Source: Gordius sp. MW1
Lineage: Eukaryota > Nematomorpha > Gordioida > Gordea > Gordiidae
Length of the DNA: 64,000 nucleotides
Direction: 5' to 3'
NCBI GenBank assembly: GCA_964036665.1
Contig: OZ038532.1
Coordinates: 12,976,537-13,040,536, forward strand
Position numbers and translations under genes: made by a program. Numbering within the stretch: the first letter of the stretch is position 1; the number at the start of each line of letters is the position of its first letter. Shown piece by piece: positions 50,981 through 63,338 of this stretch. The notes under the pieces were generated by a model that worked only from the letters and a program-made list of their open reading frames with translations, was not told the DNA's origin and ran no database searches.

Positions 50981-52126
50981 TTTGAACTGTATTCATCCGA
51001 TGAAAGTTGTCGTTTTCAGACGTGGTTTTTATGATCCCAAGTAAAAATTTATCAATCTAAAAACTATTACTTTGAAATCATGATCGCATAGAGCCATTTT
51101 CAAGAATTAAGCACTCACGTTGCGATACAACAAACTAATCGCAACAATAAAACGTTGTCTTATGTCAAAATGAATAGTTCTATCAGCTTAAAACCTCCTT
51201 TCGGAAGTAAATCGAGGATAATAGGATTCTCAAATTGGCTTACTTTTATATATTTTTTCATGCTCTTTCACATAGAATCGAAAAAAATAAATATTTTTCT
51301 TTGAACCGTATTCATCCGATAAAAGTTGTCGTTTTCAGACGTGGTTTCTATGATCCCAAGTAAAAATTTATCAGAATCTAAAAACTATTACTTTGAAATC
51401 ATAATCGCATAGAGCAGTTTTTAAAAATTAAGCAGTCACGTTGCGATACTACAAACTAATCGCAACACTAAAACGTTGTCTTTTGTCAAAATGATAGTTC
51501 TCGCAGCTTAAAACCTCTTTTCGGAAGTAAATCGAGGATAATAGGATTCTCAAATTGGCTTACTTTTATATATTTTTTCATGCTCTTTCACATAGAATCG
51601 AAAAAAATAAATATTTTTACCTCAAAAATTTTCACATATTTTTCTTTCAACCGTTTGCATCCGATGAAAGTTGTCGTTTTCAGACGTGGTTTCTATCATC
51701 CCAAGTAAAAATTTATCAGAATCTGAAAACTATCACTTTGAAATCATGATCGCATAGAGCCATTTTCAAAAATTAAGCACTCACGTTGCGATACAACAAA
51801 CTAATCGCAACAATTAAACGGTGTCTTATGTCAAAATGAATAGTTCTGGCAGCTTAAAACCTCTTTTCGGAAGTAAATCGAGGATGGATTCTCAAATTGG
51901 CTTACTTTTATATATTTTTTCATGCTCTTTCACATAGAATCGAAAAAAATAAATATTTTTACCTCAAAATTTTTCACATATTTTTCTTTCAACCATATGT
52001 ATCCGATGAAAGTTGTCGTTTTCAGACGTGGTTTCTATGATCCCAAGTAAAAATTTATCAGAATCTGAAAACTATTACTTTGAAATCATGATCGCATAGA
52101 GCCATTTTCAAAAATTAAGCACTCAC
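50981..52126 (+). repeat. Junction of transitional and cassette domains
   Basis: An A copy with TTCTATCAGC, matching 22831, turns midway into a short C copy matching 24530, skipping the 1.7 kb that lies between them in the earlier region. The B-head/A-body mosaic and an A copy follow, as at 24816-25506. The A copy has lost four bases in CGAGGATGGATTC near 51880. Satellite only. Confidence 0.8.
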
Positions 52127-53475
52127 GTTGCGATACAACAAACTAATCGCAACAATAAAACGTTGTCTTATGTCAAAATGAATAGTTCTGGCAGCTTAAA
52201 ACCTCTTTTCGGAAGTAAATCGAGGATAATAGGATTCTCAAATTGGCTTACTTTTATATTTTTTCATGCTCTTTCACATAGAATCGAAAAAAAAAATATT
52301 TTTCTTTGAACCGTATTCATCCGATAAAAGTTGTCGTTTTCAGACGTGGTTTCTATGATCCCAAGTAAAAATTTATCAGAATCTAAAAACTATTACTTTG
52401 AAATCATAATCGCATAGAGCAGTTTTTAAAAATTCAGCACTCACGTTGCGATACAACAAACTAATCGCAACAATAAAACGTTGTCTTTTGTCAAAATGTT
52501 AGTTCTCGCAGCTTAAACCTCTTTGCGGAAGTCAATCGAGGGTAATAGGATTCTCAAATTGGCTTACTTTTATATATTTTTTTACGCTCTTTCACATAGA
52601 ATCGAAAAAAATAAATATTTTTACCTCAAAATTTTTCACCTATTTTTCTTTGAACTGTATTCATCCGATGATTGTCGTTTTCAGACGTGGTTTTTATGAT
52701 CCCAAGTAAAAATTTATCAGAATCTAAAAACTATTACTTTGAAATCATGATCGCATAGAGCCATTTTCAAAAATTAAGCACTCACGTTGCGATACAACAA
52801 ACTAATCGCAACAATAAAACGTTGTCTTATGTCAAAATGAATAGTTCTGGCAGCTTAAAACCCCTTTTCGGAAGTAAATCGACGATAATAGGATCCTCAA
52901 ATTGGCTTACTTTTATATATTTTTTCATGCTCTTTCACATAGAATCAAAAAAAAAAATATTTTTACCTCAAAATTTTTCACATATTTTTCTTTCAACTGT
53001 ATGCATCCGATGAAAGTTGTCGTTTTCAGACGTGGTTTCGATGATAAAAAGTAAAAATTTATCAGTATCAGAAAACTATTACTTTGAAATCATGATCGCA
53101 TAGTGCATTTTTGAAAAATTAAGCACTCACGTTGCGATACAACAAACTAATCGCAACAATAAAACGTTGTCTTTTGTCAAAATGATAGTTCTCGCAGCTT
53201 AAAACCTCTTTGCGGTAGTCAATCGAGGGTAATAGGATTCTCAAATTGGCTTACTTTTATATATTTTTTTACGCTCTTTCACATAGAATCAAAAAAAGTA
53301 AATACTTTTACCTCAAAATTTTTCACATATTTTTCTTTGAACCGTATTCATCCGATGAAAGTTGTCGTTTTCAGACGTGGTTTCTATGATCCCAAGGAGA
53401 AATTTATCAGAATCTAAAAACTATTACTTTGAAATCATGATCGCATAGAGCAGTTTTCAAAAATTAAGCACTCAC
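52127..53475 (+). repeat. Four-monomer cassette C-B1-A1-B2, copy 6
   Basis: 1349 bp in the usual order, with GGATCC at 52891-52896. Private marks are TTTTATATTTTTTCATG in C (two bases short), AAATGTTAG in B1, AAACCCCTTTTCGG and CGACGATAATAGG in A1, and CCAAGGAGAAATTT in B2. It corresponds to 25507-26856 at an offset of about 26620 bp. Confidence 0.86.
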
Positions 53476-54824
53476 GTTGCGATACAACAAACTAATCGCA
53501 ACAATAAAACGTTGTCTTATGTCAAAATGAATAGTTCTGGCAGCTTAAAACCTCTTTTCGGAAGTAAATCGAGGATAATAGGATTCTCAAATTGGCTTAC
53601 TTTTATATATTTTTTCATGCTCTTTCACATAGAATCGAAAAAAAAATATATTTTTTTTGAACCGTATTCATCCGATAAAAGTTGTCGTTTTCAGACGTGG
53701 TTTCTATGATCCCAAGTAAAAATTTATCAGAATCTAAAAACTATTACTTTGAAATCATAATCGCATAGAGCAGTTTTTAAAAATTCAGCACTCCCGTTGC
53801 GATACAACAAACTAATCGCAACAATAAAACGTTGTCTTTTGTCAAAATGATAGTTCTCGCAGCTTAAACCTCTTTGCGGAAGTCAATCGAGGGTAATAGG
53901 ATTCTCAAATTGGCTTACAATTATATATTTTTTTACGCTCTTTCACATAGAATCGAAAAAAATAAATATTTTTACCTCAAAATTTTTCACCTATTTTTCT
54001 TTGAACTGTATTCATCCGATGATTGTCGTTTTCAGACGTGGTTTTTATGATCCCAAGTAAAAATTTATCAGAATTTAAAAACTATTACTTTGAAATCATG
54101 ATCGCATAGAGCCATTTTCAAAAATTAGGCACTCACGTTGCGATACAACAAACTAATCGCAACAATAAAACGTTGTCTTTTGTCAAAATGATAGTCTCGC
54201 AGCTTAAAACCTCTTTTCGGAAGTAAATCGAGGATAATAGGATCCTCTAATTGGCTTACTTTTATATATTTTTTCATGCTCTTTCACATAGAATCAAAAA
54301 AAAAAATATTTTTACCTCAAAATTTTTCACATATTTTTCTTTCAACTGTATGCATCCGATGAAAGTTGTCGTTTTCAGACGTGGTTTCGATGATAAAAAG
54401 TAAAAATTTATCAGTATCAGAAAACTATTACTTTGAAATCATGATCGCATAGTGCATTTTTGAAAAATTAAGCACTCACGTTGCGATACAACAAACTAAT
54501 CGCAACAATAAAACGTTGTCTTTTGTCAAAATGATAGTTCTCGCAGCTTAAAACCTCTTTGCGGTAGTCAATCGAGGGTAATAGGATTCTCAAATTGGCT
54601 TACTTTTATATATTTTTTTACGCTCTTTCACATAGAATCAAAAAAAGTAAATACTTTTACCTCAAAATTTTTCACATATTTTTCTTTGAACCGTATACAT
54701 CCGATGAAAGTTGTCGTTTTCAGACGTGGTTTCTATGATCCCAAGTAGAAATTTATCAGAATCTAAAAACTATTACTTTGAAATCATGATCGCATAGAGC
54801 AGTTTTCAAAAATTAAGCACTCAC
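53476..54824 (+). repeat. Four-monomer cassette C-B1-A1-B2, copy 7
   Basis: 1349 bp. The A1 member (GGATCC at 54240-54245) has a B head with GATAGTCTCGC, so it is mosaic, and carries GGATCCTCTAATTGG, the mark shared with 23141-24494. This ties the two cassettes as closest relatives at an offset of about 30330 bp. It directly abuts copy 6, the only place in the window where two full cassettes are adjacent. Confidence 0.86.
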
Positions 54825-57750
54825 GTTGCGATACAACAAACTAATCGCAACAATAAAACGTTGTCTTATGTCAAAATGAATAGTTCTGGCAGCTTAAAAC
54901 CTCTTTTCGGAAGTAAATCGAGGATAATAGGATTCTCAAATTGGCTTACTTTTATATATTTTTTCATGCTCTTTCACATAGAATCGAAAAAAATAAATAT
55001 TTTTCTTTGAACCGTATTCATCCGATAAAAGTTGTCGTTTTCAGACGTGGTTTCTATGATCCCAAGTAAAAATTTATCAGAATCTAAAAACTATTACTTT
55101 GAAATCATAATCGCATAGAGCAGTTTTTAAAACTTAAGCAGTCACGTTGCGATACTACAAACTAATCGCAACAATAAAACGTTGTCTTTTGTCAAAATGA
55201 TAGTTCTCGCAGCTTAAAACCTCTTTTCGGAAGTAAATCGAGGATAATAGGATTCTCAAATTGGCTTACTTTTATATATTTTTTCATGCTCTTTCACAAA
55301 GAATCGAAAAAAATAAATATTTTTACCTCAAAATTTTTCACATATTTTTCTTTCAACCGTATGCATCCGATGAAAGTTGTCGTTTTCAGACGTGGTTTCT
55401 ATCATCCCAAGTAAAAATTTATCAGAATCTGAAAACTATCACTTTGAAATCATGATCGCATAGAGCCATTTTCAAAAATTAAGCACTCACGTTGCGATAC
55501 AACAAACTAATCGCAACAATTAAACGGTGTCTTATGTCAAAATGAATAGTTCTGGCAGCTTAAAACCTCTTTTCGGAAGTAAATCGAGGATAATAGGATT
55601 CTCAAATTGGCTTACTTTTATATATTTTTTCATGCTCTTTCACATAGAATCGAAAAAAATAAATATTTTTACCTCAAAATTTTTCACATATTTTTCTTTC
55701 AACCATATGCATCCGATGAAAGTTGTCGTTTTCAGACGTGGTTTCTATGATCCCAAGTAAAAATTTATCAGAATCTGAAAACTATTACTTTGAAATCATG
55801 ATCGCATAGAGCCATTTTCAAAAATTAAGCACTCACGTTGCGATACAACAAACTAATCGCAACAATAAAACGTTGTCTCCTGTCAAAATGAATAGTTCTG
55901 GCAGCTTAAAACCTCTTTTCGGAAGTAAATCGAGGATAATAGGATTCTCAAATTGGCTTACTTTTATATATTTTTTCATGCTCTTTCACATAGAATCGAA
56001 AAAAAAAATATTTTTCTTTGAACCGTATTCATCCGATAAAAGTTGTCGTTTTCAGACGTGGTTTCTATGATCCCAAGTAAAAATTTATCAGAATCTAAAA
56101 ACTATTACTTTGAAATCATAATCGCATAGAGCAGTTTTTAAAAATTCAGCACTCACGTTGCGATACAACAAACTAATCGCAACAATAAAACGTTGTCTTT
56201 TGTCAAAATGATAGTTCTCGCAGCTTAAACCTCTTTGCGGAAGTCAATCGAGGGTAATAAGATTCTCAAATTGTCTTACTTTTATATATTTTTTTACGCT
56301 CTTTCACATAGAATCGAAAAAAAGAAATATTTTTACCTCAAAATTTTTCACATATTTTTCTTTGAACTGTATTCATCCGATGATTGTCGTTTTCAGACCT
56401 GGTTTTTATGATCCCAAGTAAAAATTTATCAGAATCTAAAAACTATTACTTTGAAATCATGATCGCATAGAGCCATTTTCAAAAATTAAGCACTCACGTT
56501 GCGATACAACAAACTAATCGCAACAATAAAACGTTGTCTTATGTCAAAATGAATAGTTCTGGCAGCTTAAAACCTCTTTTCGGAAGTAAATCGAGGATAA
56601 TAGGATCCTCAAATTGGCTTACTTTTATATATTTTTTCATGCTCTTTCACATAGAATCAAAAAAAATAAATATTTTTACCTCAAAATTTTTCACATATTT
56701 TTCTTTCAACTGTATGCATCCGATGAAAGTTGTCGTTTTCAGACGTGGTTTCGATGATAAAAAGTAAAAATTTATCAGAATCAGAAAACTATTACTTTGA
56801 AATCATGATCGCATAGTGCATTTTTGAAAAATTAAGCACTCACGTTGCGATACAACAAACTAATCGCAACAATAAAACGTTGTCTTTTGTCAAAATGATA
56901 GTTCTCGCAGCTTAAAACCTCTTTGCGGTAGTCAATCGAGGGTAATAGGATTCTCAAATTGGCTTACTTTTATATATTTTTTTACGCTCTTTCACATAGA
57001 ATCAAAAAAAGTAAATACTTTTACCTCAAAATTTTTCACATATTTTTCTTTGAACCGTATTCATCCGATGAAAGTTGTCGTTTTCAGACGTGGTTTCTAT
57101 GATCCCAGGTAGAAATTTATCAGAATCTAAAAACTATTACTTTGAAATCATGATCGCATAGAGCAGTTTTCAAAAATTAAGCACTCACGTTGCGATACAA
57201 CAAACTAATCGCAACAATAAAACGTTGTCTTATGTCAAAATGAATAGTTCTGGCAGCTTAAAACCTTTTTCGGAAGTAAATCGAGGATAATAGGATTCTC
57301 AAATTGGCTTACTTTTATATATTTTTTCATGCTCTTTCACATAGAATCGAAAAAAATAAATATTTTTACCTCAAAATTTTTCACATATTTTTCTTTGAAC
57401 CGTATGCATCCGATGAAAGTTGTCGTTTTCAGACGTGGTTTTTATGATCCCAAGTAAAAATTTATCAGAACTAAAAACTATTACTTTGAAATCATGATCG
57501 CATAGAGCCATTTTCAAAAATTAAGCACTCACGTTGCGATACAACAAACTTATCTTAACAATAAAACGTTGTCTTTTGTCAAAATGATAGTTCTCGCAGC
57601 TTAAAACCTCTTTTCGGAAGTAAATCGAGGATAATAGGATTCTCAAATTGGCTTACTTTTATATATTTTTTTACGCTCTTTCACATAGAATCGAAAAAAA
57701 TAAATATTTTTACCTCAAAATTTTTCACATATTTTTCTTTGAACTGTATT
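54475..57750 (+). repeat. About 3.3-kb block, copied at ~58211-61490
   Basis: B2, C, mosaic, A, C, B1, A1, B2, A and a following B-like copy match the later segment at a constant offset of 3736 bp. Private marks include TTTCACAAAGAATCG (55295/59031), TTGTCTCCTGTCAAAATG (55873/59609), GGTAATAAGATTC, CAGACCTGG (56395/60131) and CCCAGGTAGAAA (57105/60841). None of these was seen elsewhere, apart from CAGACCTGG once more near 61510. Confidence 0.86.
55837..57188 (+). repeat. Four-monomer cassette C-B1-A1-B2, copy 8
   Basis: About 1352 bp, with GGATCC at 56603-56608. The first member has the CTCCTGTC head, and the B1 member has AAAAAGAAATATT and CAGACCTGG. Its twin is 59573-60924. Confidence 0.86.
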
Positions 57751-58210
57751 CATCCGATTATTGTCGTTTTCAGACGTGGTTTTTATGATCCCAAGTAAAA
57801 ATTTATCAGAACTAAAAACTATTACTTTGAAATCATGATCGCATAGAGCCATTTTCAAAAATTAAGCACTCACGTTGCGATACAACAAACTTATCTTAAC
57901 AATAAAACGTTGTCTTTTGTCAAAATGATAGTTCTCGCAGCTTAAAACCTCTTTTCGGAAGTAAATCGAGGATAATAGGATTCTCAAATTGGCTTACTTT
58001 TATATATTTTTTTACGCTCTTTCACATAGAATCGAAAAAAATAAATATTTTTACCTCAAAATTTTTCACATATTTTTCTTTGAACTGTATTCATCCGATT
58101 ATTGTCGTTTTCATACGTGGTTTTTATGATCCCAAGTAAAAATTTATCAGAATTTAAAAACTATTACTTTGAAATCATGATCGCATAGAGCCATTTTCAA
58201 AAATTAGGCA

Positions 58211-61200
58211 CTCACGTTGCGATACAACAAACTAATCGCAACAATAAAACGTTGTCTTTTGTCAAAATGATAGTTCTCGCAGCTTAAAACCTCTTTGCGG
58301 TAGTCAATCGAGAGTAATAGGATTCTCAAATTGGCTTACTTTTATATATTTTTTTACGCTCTTTCACATAGAATCAAAAAAAGTAAATACTTTTACCTCA
58401 AAATTTTTCACATATTTTTCCTTGAACCGTATTCATCCGATGAAAGTTGTCGTTTTCAGACGTGGTTTCTATGATCCCAAGTAGAAATTTATCAGAATCT
58501 AAAAACTATTACTTTGAAATCATGATCGCATAGAGCAGTTTTCAAAAATTAAGCACTCACGTTGCGATACAACAAACTAATCGCAACAATAAAACGTTGT
58601 CTTATGTCAAAATGAATAGTTCTGGCAGCTTAAAACCTCTTTTCGGAAGTAAATCGAGGATAATAGGATTCTCAAATTGGCTTACTTTTATATATTTTTT
58701 CATGCTCTTTCACATAGAATCGAAAAAAATAAATATTTTTCTTTGAACCGTATTCATCCGATAAAAGTTGTCGTTTTCAGACGTGGTTTCTATGATCCCA
58801 AGTAAAAATTTATCAGAATCTAAAAACTATTACTTTGAAATCATAATCGCATAGAGCAGTTTTTAAAACTTAAGCAGTCACGTTGCGATACTACAAACTA
58901 ATCGCAACAATAAAACGTTGTCTTTTGTCAAAATGATAGTTCTCGCAGCTTAAAACCTCTTTTCGGAAGTAAATCGAGGATAATAGGATTCTCAAATTGG
59001 CTTACTTTTATATATTTTTTCATGCTCTTTCACAAAGAATCGAAAAAAATAAATATTTTTACCTCAAAATTTTTCACATATTTTTCTTTCAACCGTATGC
59101 ATCCGATGAAAGTTGTCGTTTTCAGACGTGGTTTCTATCATCCCAAGTAAAAATTTATCAGAATCTGAAAACTATCACTTTGAAATCATGATCGCATAGA
59201 GCCATTTTCAAAAATTAAGCACTCACGTTGCGATACAACAAACTAATCGCAACAATTAAACGGTGTCTTATGTCAAAATGAATAGTTCTGGCAGCTTAAA
59301 ACCTCTTTTCGGAAGTAAATCGAGGATAATAGGATTCTCAAATTGGCTTACTTTTATATATTTTTTCATGCTCTTTCACATAGAATCGAAAAAAATAAAT
59401 ATTTTTACCTCAAAATTTTTCACATATTTTTCTTTCAACCATATGCATCCGATGAAAGTTGTCGTTTTCAGACGTGGTTTCTATGATCCCAAGTAAAAAT
59501 TTATCAGAATCTGAAAACTATTACTTTGAAATCATGATCGCATAGAGCCATTTTCAAAAATTAAGCACTCACGTTGCGATACAACAAACTAATCGCAACA
59601 ATAAAACGTTGTCTCCTGTCAAAATGAATAGTTCTGGCAGCTTAAAACCTCTTTTCGGAAGTAAATCGAGGATAATAGGATTCTCAAATTGGCTTACTTT
59701 TATATATTTTTTCATGCTCTTTCACATAGAATCGAAAAAAAAAATATTTTTCTTTGAACCGTATTCATCCGATAAAAGTTGTCGTTTTCAGACGTGGTTT
59801 CTATGATCCCAAGTAAAAATTTATCAGAATCTAAAAACTATTACTTTGAAATCATAATCGCATAGAGCAGTTTTTAAAAATTCAGCACTCACGTTGCGAT
59901 ACAACAAACTAATCGCAACAATAAAACGTTGTCTTTTGTCAAAATGATAGTTCTCGCAGCTTAAACCTCTTTGCGGAAGTCAATCGAGGGTAATAAGATT
60001 CTCAAATTGGCTTACTTTTATATATTTTTTTACGCTCTTTCACATAGAATCGAAAAAAAGAAATATTTTTACCTCAAAATTTTTCACATATTTTTCTTTG
60101 AACTGTATTCATCCGATGATTGTCGTTTTCAGACCTGGTTTTTATGATCCCAAGTAAAAATTTATCAGAATCTAAAAACTATTACTTTGAAATCATGATC
60201 GCATAGAGCCATTTTCAAAAATTAAGCACTCACGTTGCGATACAACAAACTAATCGCAACAATAAAACGTTGTCTTATGTCAAAATGAATAGTTCTGGCA
60301 GCTTAAAACCTCTTTTCGGAAGTAAATCGAGGATAATAGGATCCTCAAATTGGCTTACTTTTATATATTTTTTCATGCTCTTTCACATAGAATCAAAAAA
60401 AATAAATATTTTTACCTCAAAATTTTTCACATATTTTTCTTTCAACTGTATGCATCCGATGAAAGTTGTCGTTTTCAGACGTGGTTTCGATGATAAAAAG
60501 TAAAAATTTATCAGAATCAGAAAACTATTACTTTGAAATCATGATCGCATAGTGCATTTTTGAAAAATTAAGCACTCACGTTGCGATACAACAAACTAAT
60601 CGCAACAATAAAACGTTGTCTTTTGTCAAAATGATAGTTCTCGCAGCTTAAAACCTCTTTGCGGTAGTCAATCGAGGGTAATAGGATTCTCAAATTGGCT
60701 TACTTTTATATATTTTTTTACGCTCTTTCACATAGAATCAAAAAAAGTAAATACTTTTACCTCAAAATTTTTCACATATTTTTCTTTGAACCGTATTCAT
60801 CCGATGAAAGTTGTCGTTTTCAGACGTGGTTTCTATGATCCCAGGTAGAAATTTATCAGAATCTAAAAACTATTACTTTGAAATCATGATCGCATAGAGC
60901 AGTTTTCAAAAATTAAGCACTCACGTTGCGATACAACAAACTAATCGCAACAATAAAACGTTGTCTTATGTCAAAATGAATAGTTCTGGCAGCTTAAAAC
61001 CTCTTTTCGGAAGTAAATCGAGGATAATAGGATTCTCAAATTGGCTTACTTTTATATATTTTTTCATGCTCTTTCACATAGAATCGAAAAAAATAAATAT
61101 TTTTACCTCAAAATTTTTCACATATTTTTCTTTGAACCGTATGCATCCGATGAAAGTTGTCGTTTTCAGACGTGGTTTTTATGATCCCAAGTAAAAATTT

Positions 61201-61490
61201 ATCAGAATCTAAAAACTATTACTTTGAAATCATGATCGCATAGAGCCATTTTCAAAAATTAAGCACTCACGTTGCGATACAACAAACTTATCTTAACAAT
61301 AAAACGTTGTCTTTTGTCAAAATGATAGTTCTCGCAGCTTAAAACCTCTTTTCGGAAGTAAATCGAGGATAATAGGATTCTCAAATTGGCTTACTTTTAT
61401 ATATTTTTTTACGCTCTTTCACATAGAATCGAAAAAAATAAATATTTTTACCTCAAAATTTTTCACATATTTTTCTTTGAACTGTATTCA
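58211..61490 (+). repeat. Second copy of the ~3.3-kb block (offset 3736)
   Basis: Matches 54475-57750 in order and in rare marks. Differences include AATCGAGAGTAATAGG and TTTTTCCTTGAACC in its first B2 monomer and the normal CCTCTTTTCGG where copy 1 has lost bases near 57266. Its first B2 monomer has a further close relative near 62340-62690 at an offset of 4085 bp, again with CGAGAGTAATAGG and TTCCTTGAACC. Confidence 0.85.
59573..60924 (+). repeat. Four-monomer cassette C-B1-A1-B2, copy 9
   Basis: About 1352 bp, with GGATCC at 60339-60344. It matches copy 8 at an offset of 3736 bp, including the CTCCTGTC head and CAGACCTGG. Confidence 0.86.
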
Positions 61491-63338
61491 TCCGATGATT
61501 GTCGTTTTCAGACCTGGTTTTTATGATCCCAAGTAAAAATTTATCAGAATCTAAAAACTATTACTTTGAAATCATGATCGCATAGAGCAGTTTTCAAAAA
61601 TTAAGCACTCACGTTGCGATACAACAAACTAATCGCAACAATAAAACGTTGTCTTATGTCAAAATGAATAGTTCTGGCAGCTTAAAACCTCTTTTCGGAA
61701 GTAAATCGAGGATAATAGGATTCTCAAATTGGCTTACTTTTATATATTTTTTCATGCTCTTTCACATAGAATCGAAAAAAATAAATATTTTTACCTCAAA
61801 ATTTTTCACATATTTTTCTTTGAACCGTATGCATCCGATGAAAGTTGTCGTTTTCAGACGTGGTTTTTATGATCCCAAGTAAAAATTTATCAGAATCTAA
61901 AAACTATTACTTTGAAATCATGATCGCATAGAGCCATTTTCAAAAATTAAGCACTCACGTTGCGATACAACAAACTTATCTTAACAATAAAACGTTGTCT
62001 TTTGTCAAAATGATAGTTCTCGCAGCTTAAAACCTCTTTTCGGAAGTAAATCGAGGATAATAGGATTCTCAAATTGGCTTACTTTTATATATTTTTTTAC
62101 GCTCTTTCACATAGAATCGAAAAAAATAAATATTTTTACCTCAAAATTTTTCACATATTTTTCTTTGAACTGTATTCATCCGATTATTGTCGTTTTCAGA
62201 CGTGGTTTTTATGATCCCAAGTAAAAATTTATCAGAATTTAAAAACTATTACTTTGAAATCATGATCGCATAGAGCCATTTTCAAAAATTAGGCACTCAC
62301 GTTGCGATACAACAAACTAATCGCAACAATAAAACGTTGTCTTTTGTCAAAATGATAGTTCTCGCAGCTTAAAACCTCTTTGCTGTAGTCAATCGAGAGT
62401 AATAGGATTCTCAAATTGGCTTACTTTTATATATTTTTTTACGCTCTTTCACATAGAATCAAAAAAAGTAAATACTTTTACCTCAAAATTTTTCACATAT
62501 TTTTCCTTGAACCGTATTCATCCGATGAAAGTTGTCGTTTTCAGACGTGGTTTCTATGATCCCAAGTAGAAATTTATCAGAATCTAAAAACTATTACTTT
62601 GAAATCATGATCGCATAGAGCAGTTTTCAAAAATTAAGCACTCACGTTGCGATACAACAAACTAATCGCAACAATAAAACGTTGTCTTATGTCAAAATGA
62701 ATAGTTCTGGCAGCTTAAAACCTCTTTTCGGAAGTAATTCGACGATAATAGGATTCTCAAATTGGCTTACTTTTATATATTTTTTCATGCTCTTTCACAT
62801 AGAATCGAAAAAAATAAATATTTTTACCTCAAAATTTTTCACATATTTTTCTTTGAACCGTATGCATCCGATGAAAGTTGTCGTTTTCAGACGTGGTTTT
62901 TATGATCCCAAGTAAAAATTTATCAGAATCTAAAAACTATTACTTTGAAATCATGATCGCATAGAGCCATTTTCAAAAATTAAGCACTCACGTTGCGATA
63001 CAACAAACTTATCTTAACAATAAAACGTTGTCTTTTGTCAAAATGATAGTTCTCGCAGCTTAAAACCTCTTTTCGGAAGTAAATCGAGGATAATAGGATT
63101 CTCAAATTGGCTTACTTTTATATATTTTTTTACGCTCTTTCACATAGAATCGAAAAAAATAAATATTTTTACCTCAAAATTTTTCACATATTTTTCTTTG
63201 AACTGTATTCATCCGATTATTGTCGTTTTCAGACGTGGTTTTTATGATCCCAAGTAAAAATTTATCAGAATTTAAAAACTATTACTTTGAAATCATGATC
63301 GCATAGAGCCATTTTCAAAAATTAGGCACTCACGTTGC
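60925..63338 (+). repeat. A and broken-dyad mosaic monomers in dimers
   Basis: A copies at 60961, 61649 and 62682 share the combination CTTTGAACCGTATGCATCC with a TTTTTATGATCCC tail. Each is followed by a B/A/B mosaic whose right dyad arm is ATCTTAAC. The first two pairs are offset by 688 bp. Between the second and third pairs lie a mosaic-tail monomer and a B2 copy with GCTGTAGTCAATCG. Everything is satellite. Confidence 0.8.
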
